NCBI GenBank assembly: GCA_964616165.1
Contig: CAZTTS010000001.1
Location: forward strand, 1 to 64,000
DNA: 64,000 bases
Direction: 5' to 3'
Source: CAZCCM01 sp964616165
GTDB taxonomy: Bacteria; Bacillota; Clostridia; TANB77; CAG-508
The notes below the pieces were generated by a model. The model had not been told where the DNA came from and made no database searches. It saw only the letters and a list, made by a program, of their open reading frames with translations. This document shows, in pieces, positions 18,412 to 26,965 of this stretch. The stretch's first letter is position 1. Each line of letters opens with the position of its first letter. The position numbers and the translations under genes were made by a program.

Positions 18412-19071
18412 TTAGCGCTTTAATATTAGTAAATTTCTTTTATATTTGACGTTTTGTTTCTTGTCAATAATTGAATATTCTATTAACTGTTCTATTTTTT
18501 TATTTTTTTGAATTAGACTTCGCTCTTCCAAATCAAGCATACCTCTCATGCCAAGACCTATTCCTGTAGAATTCAAATATGGCATAGAATAGTCTATTAT
18601 GTTTTTTATGTTTGAGACTGCTCTGGTAACAACATAATCAAATTGATTTTGAAAATTATAATCTTCTTTTATTTTTTCAGCTCTACCATGCATAAAGCTC
18701 GCTCTTTTTAATTCATTGTTAAAAACAAATTCTTCAATAATTTTTAGTTTTTTATTCTTAGAGTCTAAAAACACAACTTCTATTTTGTCTAAAGCTATTA
18801 ATAGTGGAAACCCTGGAAAGCCAGCTCCAGTTCCTATATCAATTAATCTTCCTTTTGAAATATATTGAGTTAAATACAATGAGTCAATATAGTGTTTATA
18901 AATAAACTCATGTTCGTCTCTTATTGCTGTTAAGTTAATATGTTCATTTTTATTAAGTATAAATTTCATATATTTATATAAAAGAACTATCTTCTCTTTA
19001 TTTAGATCTAGTTTTATATTATTAATTTTTAAACCTTTCGTTAAGGCTTCTTTAAATTCATTTAAGTCCAT
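18412..19071 (-). CDS. rsmG: 16S rRNA (guanine527-N7)-methyltransferase
   Basis: 219 residues from the ATG at 19071, which has AAGGAG 4 nt upstream. A longer frame to 19113 runs into the 90-bp repeat and lacks a ribosome binding site. Motif I is LIDIGTGAGFPGFPLLI, followed by VVFLDSKNKKLKIIEEF and the conserved GRAE-type sequence. RsmG (GidB) methylates G527 in the 530 loop of 16S rRNA. Its place after mnmE-mnmG and before parA-parB is the standard Firmicutes order. C-terminal TRAVS is also typical. Confidence 0.95.
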   Translation of the reverse strand: MDLNEFKEALTKGLKINNIKLDLNKEKIVLLYKYMKFILNKNEHINLTAIRDEHEFIYKHYIDSLYLTQYISKGRLIDIGTGAGFPGFPLLIALDKIEVVFLDSKNKKLKIIEEFVFNNELKRASFMHGRAEKIKEDYNFQNQFDYVVTRAVSNIKNIIDYSMPYLNSTGIGLGMRGMLDLEERSLIQKNKKIEQLIEYSIIDKKQNVKYKRNLLILKR

Positions 19072-19085
19072 CTTTCTCCTTAAAA

Positions 19086-19175
19086 TTACATTTGTAAATG
19101 GACAATTGTCCACGCTATGCTCTTACATATTTTTGGGCTCTGTCGATTTCTGTTTCTTATTCCCAAAAGTTATCT
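19086..19175 (-). repeat. 90-bp intergenic repeat, copy 3 (mnmG-rsmG)
   Basis: The most divergent of the three copies in its middle, identical at both ends apart from one base. It fills the gap between the mnmG stop (28 nt away) and the rsmG ribosome binding site. Confidence 0.9.
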
Positions 19176-19203
19176 GCTAATTTTTTAAGTTTTTATTTTC
19201 GCT

Positions 19204-21093
19204 TTAACTATTGTTTTTCTTTTCATTTTTATAATATGTATCAATATATAATAATAGTACCGAAATATCTGATGGGGAAATTCCTGAAATTCTAGAGGCT
19301 TGTCCTATAGAGTCAGGTTTAAATTTTATTAGCTTTTCTTTAGCCTCAAGGCGAATACCTTTAAGATTCAAATAATCAAAATCTTCAGGTATTATTTTGT
19401 CTTCTAAAGTCTTAAACTTTTCTACCTGTTTTTTTTGCAAAGCAATATAACCCTCATATTTTATAGTAGTATTTACTTCGTCTTGAATAATTTTAGGAAG
19501 TTTCGGCCTATCTATGTCTGTCTCTTTTAAAATATCGTAACTTAGCTCTGTTCTCTTAATTAGTTCTGCTAATTTTGTTCCAGTTTTAATTTCAGCTGTA
19601 TTATACTTAATTAACAAATCATTAATTTTTTTACTAGGTTTTATAATTGTATTTCTTACTCTCTTAATTTCTTCTTCAATCTTTTTCATTTTTGTTTTAA
19701 AATCTTTATATCTAGCATCAGAAATTAATCCTATACTATATCCTAGTTCTGTTAGTCTGCTATCTGCGTTGTCTTGTCTTAAAAGTAACCTATACTCTGC
19801 TCTTGACGTCATCATGCGATATGGTTCCCATGTGCTTTTTGTAATAATATCATCAATTAAAACACCAATATATGCTTGATCTCTTCTTAAAACAATTGGG
19901 TCTAGTCCCCTTATTTTTCTTGCAGCATTAATCCCTGCAATTAAACCTTGTGCAGCTGCTTCTTCATAACCTGAAGTTCCATTTATTTGTCCTGCTCCAT
20001 ATAGGCCATTTACTTTTTTTAATTCTAAAGATGATTTTAATTCATATGGTTTAAAACAATCATATTCAATTGCATATGCTGGCCTAGTAAACTCTACATT
20101 TTCTAACCCTTTCATCGTTTTATAAAATTCTAATTGTACGTCTTCAGGCAGAGAAGAACTCATTCCTTGAACATAAATTTCATTTGTGTTTAACCCCATT
20201 GGTTCAATAAAAGCTTGATGTCTTTCTTTGTCAGCAAATCTATGAATTTTATCTTCAATAGAAGGACAATATCTGGCCCCTACTCCTGTAATATTACCAC
20301 TAAACATAGCTGACTTTTTTATATTTTTTTGTATTATTTTATGTGTTTTATCATTAGTATATGTTAAATAACAATATACTTGATTTTTTATAGGTTTTTT
20401 TGTTTCAAAAGAAAACGGCATAATATCATCATTGTTTTCTTGCTTTTCCATTTGGCTAAAATCTATTGAATTTTTGTTGACTCTAGCAGGAGTTCCGGTT
20501 TTAAATCTTTGCATATCTAAGCCAAGCCTTTGAAATGCATCTGCTAATTTATTTGCAGCTGCTACTCCGTCAGGCCCAGAATCTTTAACATAGTCTCCTA
20601 TAAATATTTGTCCTTTTAAATATGTCCCAGTTGCCAATATAACAGCATCAACATCATATTTAGCTCCAACATCTGTAATCACTGCTTTAACATCGTTTCC
20701 TTCAACAATAATGTCTACTATTTCTGCCTGCTTTAGAAAAATATTTGGTTCATTTTCTAGTTTTTGTTTTACAATCTCTTGATATTTTAATCTATCAATT
20801 TGAGCTCTTAAAGAATGAACTGCTGGTCCTTTTGACATATTTAACATTTTTATAGAGATTGCTGCTTCATCTGCAATCTTTGCCATCTCTCCACCCAGAG
20901 CATCTATTTCTCTTACTAAATGTCCCTTTGATGTTCCACCAATACTAGGATTACAAGGCATATTACCAACACATTCTAGGCTTATAGAAAAAACTAGTGT
21001 TTTCATTCCTAGTCTTGCTGCTGCAAAAGCTGCTTCAGCTCCTGCATGCCCTGCTCCAATTACTGCAATATCATATTTGCCTGCGTCAAACAT
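19204..21093 (-). CDS. mnmG: tRNA uridine 5-carboxymethylaminomethyl modification enzyme MnmG
   Basis: 629 residues, normal length. The N-terminal FAD site is VIGAGHAGAEAAFAAARLG. The MnmG signatures CNPSIGG and GTYLKG follow, then the C-terminal helical domain for MnmE and tRNA binding. With MnmE it installs the cmnm5 group on wobble uridine 34 of several tRNAs, using FAD and folate. mnmE lies 8 nt upstream in the same operon. The stop is followed by repeat copy 3. Confidence 0.97.
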   Translation of the reverse strand: MFDAGKYDIAVIGAGHAGAEAAFAAARLGMKTLVFSISLECVGNMPCNPSIGGTSKGHLVREIDALGGEMAKIADEAAISIKMLNMSKGPAVHSLRAQIDRLKYQEIVKQKLENEPNIFLKQAEIVDIIVEGNDVKAVITDVGAKYDVDAVILATGTYLKGQIFIGDYVKDSGPDGVAAANKLADAFQRLGLDMQRFKTGTPARVNKNSIDFSQMEKQENNDDIMPFSFETKKPIKNQVYCYLTYTNDKTHKIIQKNIKKSAMFSGNITGVGARYCPSIEDKIHRFADKERHQAFIEPMGLNTNEIYVQGMSSSLPEDVQLEFYKTMKGLENVEFTRPAYAIEYDCFKPYELKSSLELKKVNGLYGAGQINGTSGYEEAAAQGLIAGINAARKIRGLDPIVLRRDQAYIGVLIDDIITKSTWEPYRMMTSRAEYRLLLRQDNADSRLTELGYSIGLISDARYKDFKTKMKKIEEEIKRVRNTIIKPSKKINDLLIKYNTAEIKTGTKLAELIKRTELSYDILKETDIDRPKLPKIIQDEVNTTIKYEGYIALQKKQVEKFKTLEDKIIPEDFDYLNLKGIRLEAKEKLIKFKPDSIGQASRISGISPSDISVLLLYIDTYYKNEKKNNS

Positions 21094-21101
21094 TTTTCAC
21101 C

Positions 21102-22469
21102 TTATTTGCCTAAACAAAACTTGCCAAAAATATCATTTATCATGTCTTCTTTGACATTGTCTCCGGTTATTTCAGCTAAATTGTTTAGTATTTCTTCAAT
21201 AGATGTTGATAACATATCTGCTGGTATTATGTTAACCTCTTTGATAGATTTTTCTATTAAACCAATTGTTTCTAAAATTATTTTTTTCTGTCTTTCGTGT
21301 ATAATAATCAGTGAAGAATCTTTTTTAAAATCTAAATAAGTCTTATTAATAAGACTTTCTAGCTCATTAATAACTTTGTCTACATTAATTTTATCTATAA
21401 TTGATATTTCAATTACTTTCTTATGCTTATTCTTAAAATCTTTAATATTAATTTTGTTTTTTAAGTCTATTTTGTTCAAAAGAATAATTGTATTTTTATT
21501 TTCAATTAGTTTTAATATCTTTTTATCGTCTGAATTTAAGTTTTGTGAAACATCAAAAATAGATAAAATAATATCACTTTCATTAGCAATTTTTATGGAT
21601 CTTTCAATTCCTATTTTCTCTATTTTTTCATTTGTGTCGCGAATACCTGCTGTATCAATAAGCCTAACCGGCATACCTGCAACAACAATATTGGCTTCTA
21701 TTGAATCTCTGGTAGTTCCTGCAATATCTGTTACAATTGCTCTTTCTTCATTTAAAATATAATTAAGCAAAGAAGATTTGCCTGAATTTGGTGAGCCAAT
21801 TATAGCAACAGAAATACCCTCCCTTATCTTGTCTCCTATGTTGAAATTTTTTGCTAATTCATTAAATTCTTGTAAAACAACCTTCAAGTTATTTAATATT
21901 TGCTTATTATCTATAGCTGGTAATTCATACTCAGGATAGTCAATATTAACTTGCATTATTGACAAAACTTCAAGAATTTTTTCTTTAGCAAAGTCTATTT
22001 TAAATTGTAATTTTCCTTCTAGCAAAAGATTAGATGCTTTTAGTTCTTCATCTGAGTTAGCTCCTATTATACTTGCAACAGCTTCTACCTGTGTCAAATC
22101 TATTCTACCATTTATAAAGGCTCTTTTAGTAAATTCACCTGGATCCGCCAATCTTGCTCCATTTTTTATGCATACTTCAAGTATTTTTCTAACTACAATT
22201 ATTCCTCCATGTGAGTTAATTTCAACAACATCTTCTTTTGTATATGAGTGTGGACCTCTAAAAAACGAAACCATAACTTCATCTATTATATTGTCTCCTT
22301 CATAAATATGACCGTATATAATAGTGTTTTTTTGAATGTCTTTTGTTTCTTTAATTTTTTTAGATTGGAACATTTTCAACAAAATATCAAATGAGTTTTT
22401 ACCACTCATCCTAATTATACCTATTCCACCAAGTCCTGGTGCCGTTGAAATTGCTACTATTGTATCCAT
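21102..22469 (-). CDS. mnmE: tRNA modification GTPase MnmE
   Basis: 455 residues. The N-terminal tetrahydrofolate-binding domain begins with DTIVAISTAPG-GGIGIIRMSG. The inserted G domain has GSPNSGKSSLLN (about residue 223), the TTRD switch, DTAGIR and NKID. The C-terminus ends in C-L-G-K, the family's catalytic Cys motif. It is the partner of MnmG, whose gene follows after 8 nt. A terminator upstream (22481-22514) separates it from jag, so the mnmE-mnmG-rsmG unit must have its own promoter. Confidence 0.97.
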   Translation of the reverse strand: MDTIVAISTAPGLGGIGIIRMSGKNSFDILLKMFQSKKIKETKDIQKNTIIYGHIYEGDNIIDEVMVSFFRGPHSYTKEDVVEINSHGGIIVVRKILEVCIKNGARLADPGEFTKRAFINGRIDLTQVEAVASIIGANSDEELKASNLLLEGKLQFKIDFAKEKILEVLSIMQVNIDYPEYELPAIDNKQILNNLKVVLQEFNELAKNFNIGDKIREGISVAIIGSPNSGKSSLLNYILNEERAIVTDIAGTTRDSIEANIVVAGMPVRLIDTAGIRDTNEKIEKIGIERSIKIANESDIILSIFDVSQNLNSDDKKILKLIENKNTIILLNKIDLKNKINIKDFKNKHKKVIEISIIDKINVDKVINELESLINKTYLDFKKDSSLIIIHERQKKIILETIGLIEKSIKEVNIIPADMLSTSIEEILNNLAEITGDNVKEDMINDIFGKFCLGK

Positions 22470-22480
22470 AAACTTCCTTT

Positions 22481-22514
22481 TAAATAAAAATAGTCCAAAG
22501 AAAACTTTGGACTA
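22481..22514 (-). terminator. Terminator of the rpmH-rnpA-yidD-yidC-jag operon
   Basis: A perfect 10-bp stem TAGTCCAAAG / CTTTGGACTA (22491-22500, 22505-22514) with a 4-nt loop is followed on the minus strand by TTTTTATTT. It lies 15 nt after the jag stop. Confidence 0.9.
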
Positions 22515-22528
22515 AAAATTTGTATTAT

Positions 22529-23230
22529 TTATTTTAATGAAACTACTATTTTTCTGTTTGGTTCTTCACCAACGCTTTCTGATTTTAAGTTTTCTTCTTT
22601 CGAAATATAATTATGTATTATCTTTCTTTCATAAGAACTCATCGGTTCTAATGTTATTTTCTTTTTTGTTGCTTTTACATTTTTAGAAATTTTCTCTGCC
22701 AATGCTTCAAGTTGTTGTTTTCTTTCTTCTTTATATTTTCCAACATTTACATATACTCTGGCATATTGTTGAAAATTTGAAGCTAAAATTGCTGTTAATA
22801 GTGTTTGTAAGGCATTTAGAGTCTTTCCGCGATAACCTATCCATTTATTGTTTTTATTAACATTAATTAAAACATTAATATGACTCTTGTCTTTTTCTAT
22901 TGTATAATGAAACTCATCTTTTTTAAATTGTTCTGTAAATTCATCCAGTACTTTTTTTAATAAAACAATATTTTCATCTACATCTTTATATTCTATTTTT
23001 TTACCTATATGTGTTGATTTTTTTTCTTTTTTATTTGTTCCTTTATTTTTTGTGCTTTTTACTTGTGCTTCTATTTTTATTTTTTTTCGATCTAATATGC
23101 TAAACATTGTTTTCTTAGGCATTTCATCTTCTAAAACTTCTACTATTAAATTTTCTTTAGTAACATTTAAATCTTTACAAGCGGCCCTAATAGCCTCTTC
23201 TTTTGTTCTTCCTTCATAAATTTTTTTCAT
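22529..23230 (-). CDS. jag: RNA-binding protein Jag (KhpB)
   Basis: 233 residues. The Jag N-terminal domain (Y-E-G-R-T-K-E-E-A-I-R-A-A, residues 4-16 onward) is followed by a Lys-rich linker (about 55-75), a KH-II domain with the sequence G-Y-R-G-K-T-L-N-A-L-Q, and a C-terminal R3H domain with ERKIIHNYI. KhpB binds RNA with KhpA and influences cell elongation in Gram-positive bacteria. It is 10 nt downstream of yidC, the usual neighbour. Confidence 0.95.
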   Translation of the reverse strand: MKKIYEGRTKEEAIRAACKDLNVTKENLIVEVLEDEMPKKTMFSILDRKKIKIEAQVKSTKNKGTNKKEKKSTHIGKKIEYKDVDENIVLLKKVLDEFTEQFKKDEFHYTIEKDKSHINVLINVNKNNKWIGYRGKTLNALQTLLTAILASNFQQYARVYVNVGKYKEERKQQLEALAEKISKNVKATKKKITLEPMSSYERKIIHNYISKEENLKSESVGEEPNRKIVVSLK

Positions 23231-23240
23231 ATATATTCAC

Positions 23241-24419
23241 CTATTTCTTTTTCTCTTTTTTGACTTTTGTTGCTATTATTGTATTCTCTGTAACATCTGC
23301 CTTCTCATCTTGTTTATTAATAATTAAGTCTACTATTTCTTTTTCTACAAAAGATAATAATGTATTTGTTAACCAGTAAAGCGCTAAACTTAGTGGTGCA
23401 CTCATTGTTACTGTAAACATTACTATTGGCAAGAAATATAGCATTGTTTTGTTTGCATCTTTCATTGCATCGCCTACATCTGCAGAATTAAGCTTTTCAT
23501 CATCTTTTTTAATAAGCTCTTTTTTTGTATCATCTTTAACCGTTTCAACTTCTTTAGTTTCTATAACTATAACATTTGGATCTGCTTTTGCTTCTTTTTC
23601 TTTTTTTGCTTTTTTATTTGTATATATAAGATTATAAATTGATACTCCCATATATAGAACCGGGATAATTAGGTTAACTAATGCAACATATGTATCTTTA
23701 TCATTAATTTTAAAACTCTTTAAGCTATTTGTAGGTATTTGTGTTAAGTCTAATCCTAAGAATTTTGTGTTAATGTCAAACACTTCATTTTCATCTCTAT
23801 ATCTAGCAATCATCTCCATTTGTGGTCTTAAAACTCCTGATTTTGCTCTTAGTTCTCTTATTCTTTGCTCTTCAGTTTTCTCCTCACTCTTGTTTTCATC
23901 TGTATTTTCTTCTTCTACGCCCTTTGCTTTTTCTTCTCCATTCTCTTTTTTGTTTTCTTCGTTATTTTCTTCTTTTTGAACTTCTTTTTCAGCAATAACT
24001 TCTTCATACATTCTTATTTCATACTGCTTATACATCTCAGGGTCGATATTTCTCATATATTTTAATGGCTCACTTACTAAGTAAAACATAGCTAATATTA
24101 GAATCATTTGAAGAATAACTGTAATACAAGAAGAACAACCTGCAAGCGGAGAAGTGTTGTTGTCTTTATATATTTTCATTGTTTCTTCTTGAATTTTTTT
24201 ATCATTACCTTTATATTTTTCTTGTGCTTTTTTTACTTCTTCACTAATAAGTGAAGTTTTTTTCATATTCTTTTGTTGAAAATATGTTAATGGTACTAAC
24301 AAAAGCTTAGCTAGCAATGTAAATAGGAGAATTGCAACTCCATAATTACCTACTAGCTCATATATAAAATTTAATACATAACCAAATATATTGGATATGC
24401 TACCTATCCATGCAAACAT
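23241..24419 (-). CDS. yidC: Membrane protein insertase YidC with large charged insertions
   Basis: 392 residues, about 130 longer than typical Gram-positive YidC. Hydrophobic segments near residues 10-40, 95-120, 225-245 and 320-365 match the conserved core, with a cytoplasmic hairpin loop (QKNMKKTS...) after the first pair. Between the second and third core segments is a Glu/Lys/Asn-rich insertion of about 55 residues (about 140-196). A second charged insertion (about 266-316) precedes the last helices. YidC inserts and folds membrane proteins alone or with SecYEG. There is no lipoprotein Cys near the N-terminus. It is in the operon yidD-yidC-jag. Confidence 0.93.
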   Translation of the reverse strand: MFAWIGSISNIFGYVLNFIYELVGNYGVAILLFTLLAKLLLVPLTYFQQKNMKKTSLISEEVKKAQEKYKGNDKKIQEETMKIYKDNNTSPLAGCSSCITVILQMILILAMFYLVSEPLKYMRNIDPEMYKQYEIRMYEEVIAEKEVQKEENNEENKKENGEEKAKGVEEENTDENKSEEKTEEQRIRELRAKSGVLRPQMEMIARYRDENEVFDINTKFLGLDLTQIPTNSLKSFKINDKDTYVALVNLIIPVLYMGVSIYNLIYTNKKAKKEKEAKADPNVIVIETKEVETVKDDTKKELIKKDDEKLNSADVGDAMKDANKTMLYFLPIVMFTVTMSAPLSLALYWLTNTLLSFVEKEIVDLIINKQDEKADVTENTIIATKVKKEKKK

Positions 24420-24426
24420 TTACACC

Positions 24427-24642
24427 TCATTTAACTGGATCATAACCACCTTTAGAAAAAGGATTACATCTTAGAATTCTCCATAGACCTCGGAAAAAGC
24501 CTTTCAAGCCATTCTTTTTAACAGCTTGAATCATATATTCTGAACATGTAGGATGATACTTGCACTTTGCTATCCCCTTGTTCAAATGCGGCGACACAGC
24601 CCTTTGATAAAATCTTATTAAACTAATTGTTATTTGTTTCAT
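24427..24642 (-). CDS. yidD: Membrane protein insertion efficiency factor YidD
   Basis: 71 residues. All signatures are present: I-R-F-Y-Q-R-A-V-S-P, C-K-Y-H-P-T-C-S-E-Y, and the C-terminal R-C-N-P-F-S-K-G-G-Y-D-P. It overlaps the 3' end of rnpA by 20 nt, a common arrangement. It is thought to help YidC-dependent insertion at the inner face of the membrane. Confidence 0.96.
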   Translation of the reverse strand: MKQITISLIRFYQRAVSPHLNKGIAKCKYHPTCSEYMIQAVKKNGLKGFFRGLWRILRCNPFSKGGYDPVK

Positions 24643-24967
24643 CTAAAAGATCCAATTTTCTAAATGTATTTTTCATATCTTCAAAAACCGCATTATATTC
24701 TTTGTCTACTTCTTTTACCTTCCACATGATAATTATATCATAGCCTTTTTTTAAAGATATTTGTCTAAAAGATTCTCGCATTAACCTTTTAGCCCTATTT
24801 TTTAATGGTATTGTTCCTATGTCTTTGTTAACACAAAGACCTATTCTATTGTTTTTTTTATTATTTTTAATATATATTATCTTTAAAATTTCACCATATT
24901 CTGACTTGCCTTTAGAAAATATATATTTAAATTGATAGTTTTTCTTAATACTAAAATTTTTTTTCAT
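24623..24967 (-). CDS. rnpA: Ribonuclease P protein component
   Basis: 114 residues, basic. The family signature NRAKRLMRESFRQ (here K-N-R-A-K-R-L-M-R-E) and the downstream G-Y-D-I-I-I are present, with the N-terminal K-K-N-Y-Q-F-K-Y-I-F. It binds RNase P RNA and helps 5' tRNA processing. It follows rpmH after 21 nt and overlaps yidD. The ribosome binding site is weak. Confidence 0.95.
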   Translation of the reverse strand: MKKNFSIKKNYQFKYIFSKGKSEYGEILKIIYIKNNKKNNRIGLCVNKDIGTIPLKNRAKRLMRESFRQISLKKGYDIIIMWKVKEVDKEYNAVFEDMKNTFRKLDLLDETNNN

Positions 24968-24988
24968 AATTACAAGATAAGCCTGTGC

Positions 24989-25123
24989 TTAAACACAAAG
25001 CTTTTTTCTTCCTTTAGCTCTTCTTCTTTTTAAAACATTTCTGCCTTGAGAAGTTTTCATTCTTGATCTAAAGCCATGAACTTTTTTCTTTTGTCTATTT
25101 TTCGGTTGAAAAGTTCTTTTCAT
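24989..25123 (-). CDS. rpmH: 50S ribosomal protein L34
   Basis: 44 residues, MKRTFQPKNRQKKKVHGFRS at the N-terminus and ending K-G-R-K-K-L-C-V. It is the first gene of the minus-strand operon diverging from dnaA, with an excellent ribosome binding site (AAAAGGAGG) 6 nt upstream. L34 is a small, very basic 50S subunit protein. The usual C-terminal residues are extended by C-V. Confidence 0.97.
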   Translation of the reverse strand: MKRTFQPKNRQKKKVHGFRSRMKTSQGRNVLKRRRAKGRKKLCV

Positions 25124-25156
25124 AACAAACCTCCTTTTTTACTCTATCGTTTATTA

Positions 25157-25185
25157 ATTATACTCTAATTTAGAAATAAAATCAA
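25157..25185 (-). promoter_or_regulatory. Promoter of the rpmH operon
   Basis: On the minus strand TTGATT (complement of 25180-25185), a 17-nt spacer and TATAAT (complement of 25157-25162), about 30 nt upstream of the rpmH ATG. Confidence 0.75.
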
Positions 25186-25256
25186 TGATTTTAAAACATT
25201 CATCTAAAAAGTTATGTCAACCGATTTTTAAGCTGTTTTTGTGCTATTTTACTTAA

Positions 25257-25285
25257 TTGACTTTTACCTCTTTTTTTTATATTAT
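25257..25285 (+). promoter_or_regulatory. dnaA promoter
   Basis: TTGACT (25257-25262), a 17-nt spacer and TATTAT (25280-25285), about 33 nt before the dnaA ATG. No clear DnaA boxes are seen in the short rpmH-dnaA gap, so the usual DnaA autoregulatory cluster upstream of dnaA appears to be absent. Confidence 0.8.
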
Positions 25286-25318
25286 TTATACAGAAAGATT
25301 CGAAAATAAGGAGATTAA

Positions 25319-26662
25319 ATGACTTCAGAAGAACTGCTGTATACGGCCAAAGAGCTATTAAAAGAAGAGATAACAACAATTGCTTATGATACTTGGATTA
25401 AAAACATGAAAATAAATAAGCTAACAGATGACACTATTGTATTGATTGCTGAATCAGATATTCATAAAGATTTTATTTGTGGATCATATTTAGATTTAAT
25501 CTCTAACACTTTTAAATATATAACAAAAAAAGCTTATCGTATTGAAATATTATCTCAAAATGAAATAGATGCAGCAGAAGCTTTTGACAACAAAGATGAG
25601 ATGGAATCTAATAGTGATTCATATAATATTTCTAATTTAAATCCTAAATATACTTTTGATACTTTTGTTGTAGGTCAAAATAATAATATTGCACAAGCTA
25701 CGGCTTTAGCAGTTTCAGAAAATCCTTACACTAAATATAATCCACTATTTATATATGGTGGTGTTGGATTAGGTAAAACCCATTTAATGCATGCAATTGG
25801 AAACCAAACATTAGAATATAACAAAGATGCTAAAATATTATATGTTACTTCAGAAAGATTCTTAAATGATCTAGTATATTCTATAAAACAAAAATCTAAT
25901 AAAACAGAATTGTTTAGAAAAAAATACAGAGATGTTGATTTGTTTTTAATGGATGATGTTCAATTTTTATCAGGAAAAGAGGCTGCACAAACTGAGCTTT
26001 TCCATACATTTAATGAATTGCATGAAAACAAAAAGCAAATTGTTTTTTCTGCAGACAGGCCACCAAAAGATATTCCTATATTAGAAGAAAGATTGAAGTC
26101 TAGATTTAATTGGGGATTAACTGTTGATATTGGTCTTCCCGACTACGAAACAAGACTTGCAATATTGCAAAGAAAATCTGAAGAAGAAAACTTCATTATT
26201 GATAATGAAATTTTAAAATTTATTGCTGAAAAAAATATTGCTAATATTAGAGACCTAGAAGGAATATTGAATAATTTAATTGCATATTCTTCATTGCTAA
26301 AAAGCGATATAACTAAAGAAATCGCAGAAAAAGTTGTTAATGAAATTAGTATGCAAAACGAAAAAATAATTACACCAGATATAATTTTAAATACTGTTTC
26401 AAATTATTTTAATTTAAGTATTGAAGATTTGAAGTCTTCTAAAAGATCTAATGAAATAGCTTTTCCTAGACAAATAGGAATGTATTTGTGTAGAACTTTA
26501 TTGGGGCTTCCTTATGCTACAATTTCTAAAATTTTTAATAGAAAAGATCATACAACTGTTATGTATGCAGAAAATAAAATAAAAGAAGAGATAAAAACTA
26601 CAAAAGAAACAAAATTAATTGTGGATAGTTTAACCAAAATATTAAATGACGACAAGGCTTAA
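25319..26662 (+). CDS. dnaA: Chromosomal replication initiator protein DnaA
   Basis: 447 residues. Domain I (about 1-80) is followed by a short Asp/Ser/Asn-rich linker. The AAA+ domain has Walker A GGVGLGKTH (about residue 147), Walker B LFLMDDVQFL, and sensor motifs. C-terminal domain IV carries the DnaA signature D-H-T-T-V-M-Y-A (about residue 409). It binds the boxes in the adjacent oriC and melts the origin. The ribosome binding site AAGGAG lies 7 nt upstream of the ATG. Confidence 0.98.
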   Translation: MTSEELLYTAKELLKEEITTIAYDTWIKNMKINKLTDDTIVLIAESDIHKDFICGSYLDLISNTFKYITKKAYRIEILSQNEIDAAEAFDNKDEMESNSDSYNISNLNPKYTFDTFVVGQNNNIAQATALAVSENPYTKYNPLFIYGGVGLGKTHLMHAIGNQTLEYNKDAKILYVTSERFLNDLVYSIKQKSNKTELFRKKYRDVDLFLMDDVQFLSGKEAAQTELFHTFNELHENKKQIVFSADRPPKDIPILEERLKSRFNWGLTVDIGLPDYETRLAILQRKSEEENFIIDNEILKFIAEKNIANIRDLEGILNNLIAYSSLLKSDITKEIAEKVVNEISMQNEKIITPDIILNTVSNYFNLSIEDLKSSKRSNEIAFPRQIGMYLCRTLLGLPYATISKIFNRKDHTTVMYAENKIKEEIKTTKETKLIVDSLTKILNDDKA

Positions 26663-26965
26663 TTTATCAAATTTTTATGAAATATTTTTTAATCTTTACA
26701 TAATATTTTTATAAAAAACCCGTGAAAATGCTTTAGTATAAACATTTTTTTAATTCACATAAATTTGGGGAAAAAACAATAATTAGTAGAGAAAACTACA
26801 AAAAAATAAATTTTGTGAATAAAAAATAATATAGGCTGTTTTTTCCACTAAGTTATGCACATATGTTTTACTATATTAAATTAATAAAATTTATACTTAT
26901 CCACCAAATCCACAATACCTATTACTACTACTACTAATATTTATATATAATTAAAGGAGATATAT
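26663..26965 (+). other. oriC: Chromosomal origin of replication (oriC)
   Basis: This is the dnaA-dnaN intergenic region. DnaA-box-like sites: TTATGCACA (26853-26861, perfect), TTATTCACA on the minus strand (26814-26822, perfect), TAATTCACA (26751-26759), TTTTCCACT (26841-26849), TTATCCACC (26897-26905) and AAATCCACA (26906-26914). The last two are adjacent and lead directly into a DnaA-trio tract and an AT-only stretch, as in the Bacillus subtilis basal unwinding element. Gene direction reverses around this point, as expected for a bidirectional origin. Confidence 0.92.
26919..26939 (+). promoter_or_regulatory. DnaA-trio tract of the origin unwinding element
   Basis: Seven consecutive triplets of the form NTA (CTA, TTA, four CTA, then ATA) start 4 nt after the last DnaA box and run into TATTTATATATAATTA. 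This is the known DnaA-trio arrangement on which DnaA assembles on single-stranded DNA to open the duplex. Confidence 0.85.

Noticed and set aside
17165..19175. The three 90-bp repeats as a CRISPR array or as parS sites
   Set aside because: They are 0.8-1.1 kb apart with whole genes between them, and the palindrome TGGACAATTGTCCA does not resemble the parS consensus TGTTTCACGTGAAACA.
25124..25318. A second DnaA-box cluster upstream of dnaA (bipartite origin)
   Set aside because: Only weak matches such as TTATACAGA are present. All good boxes lie between dnaA and dnaN.
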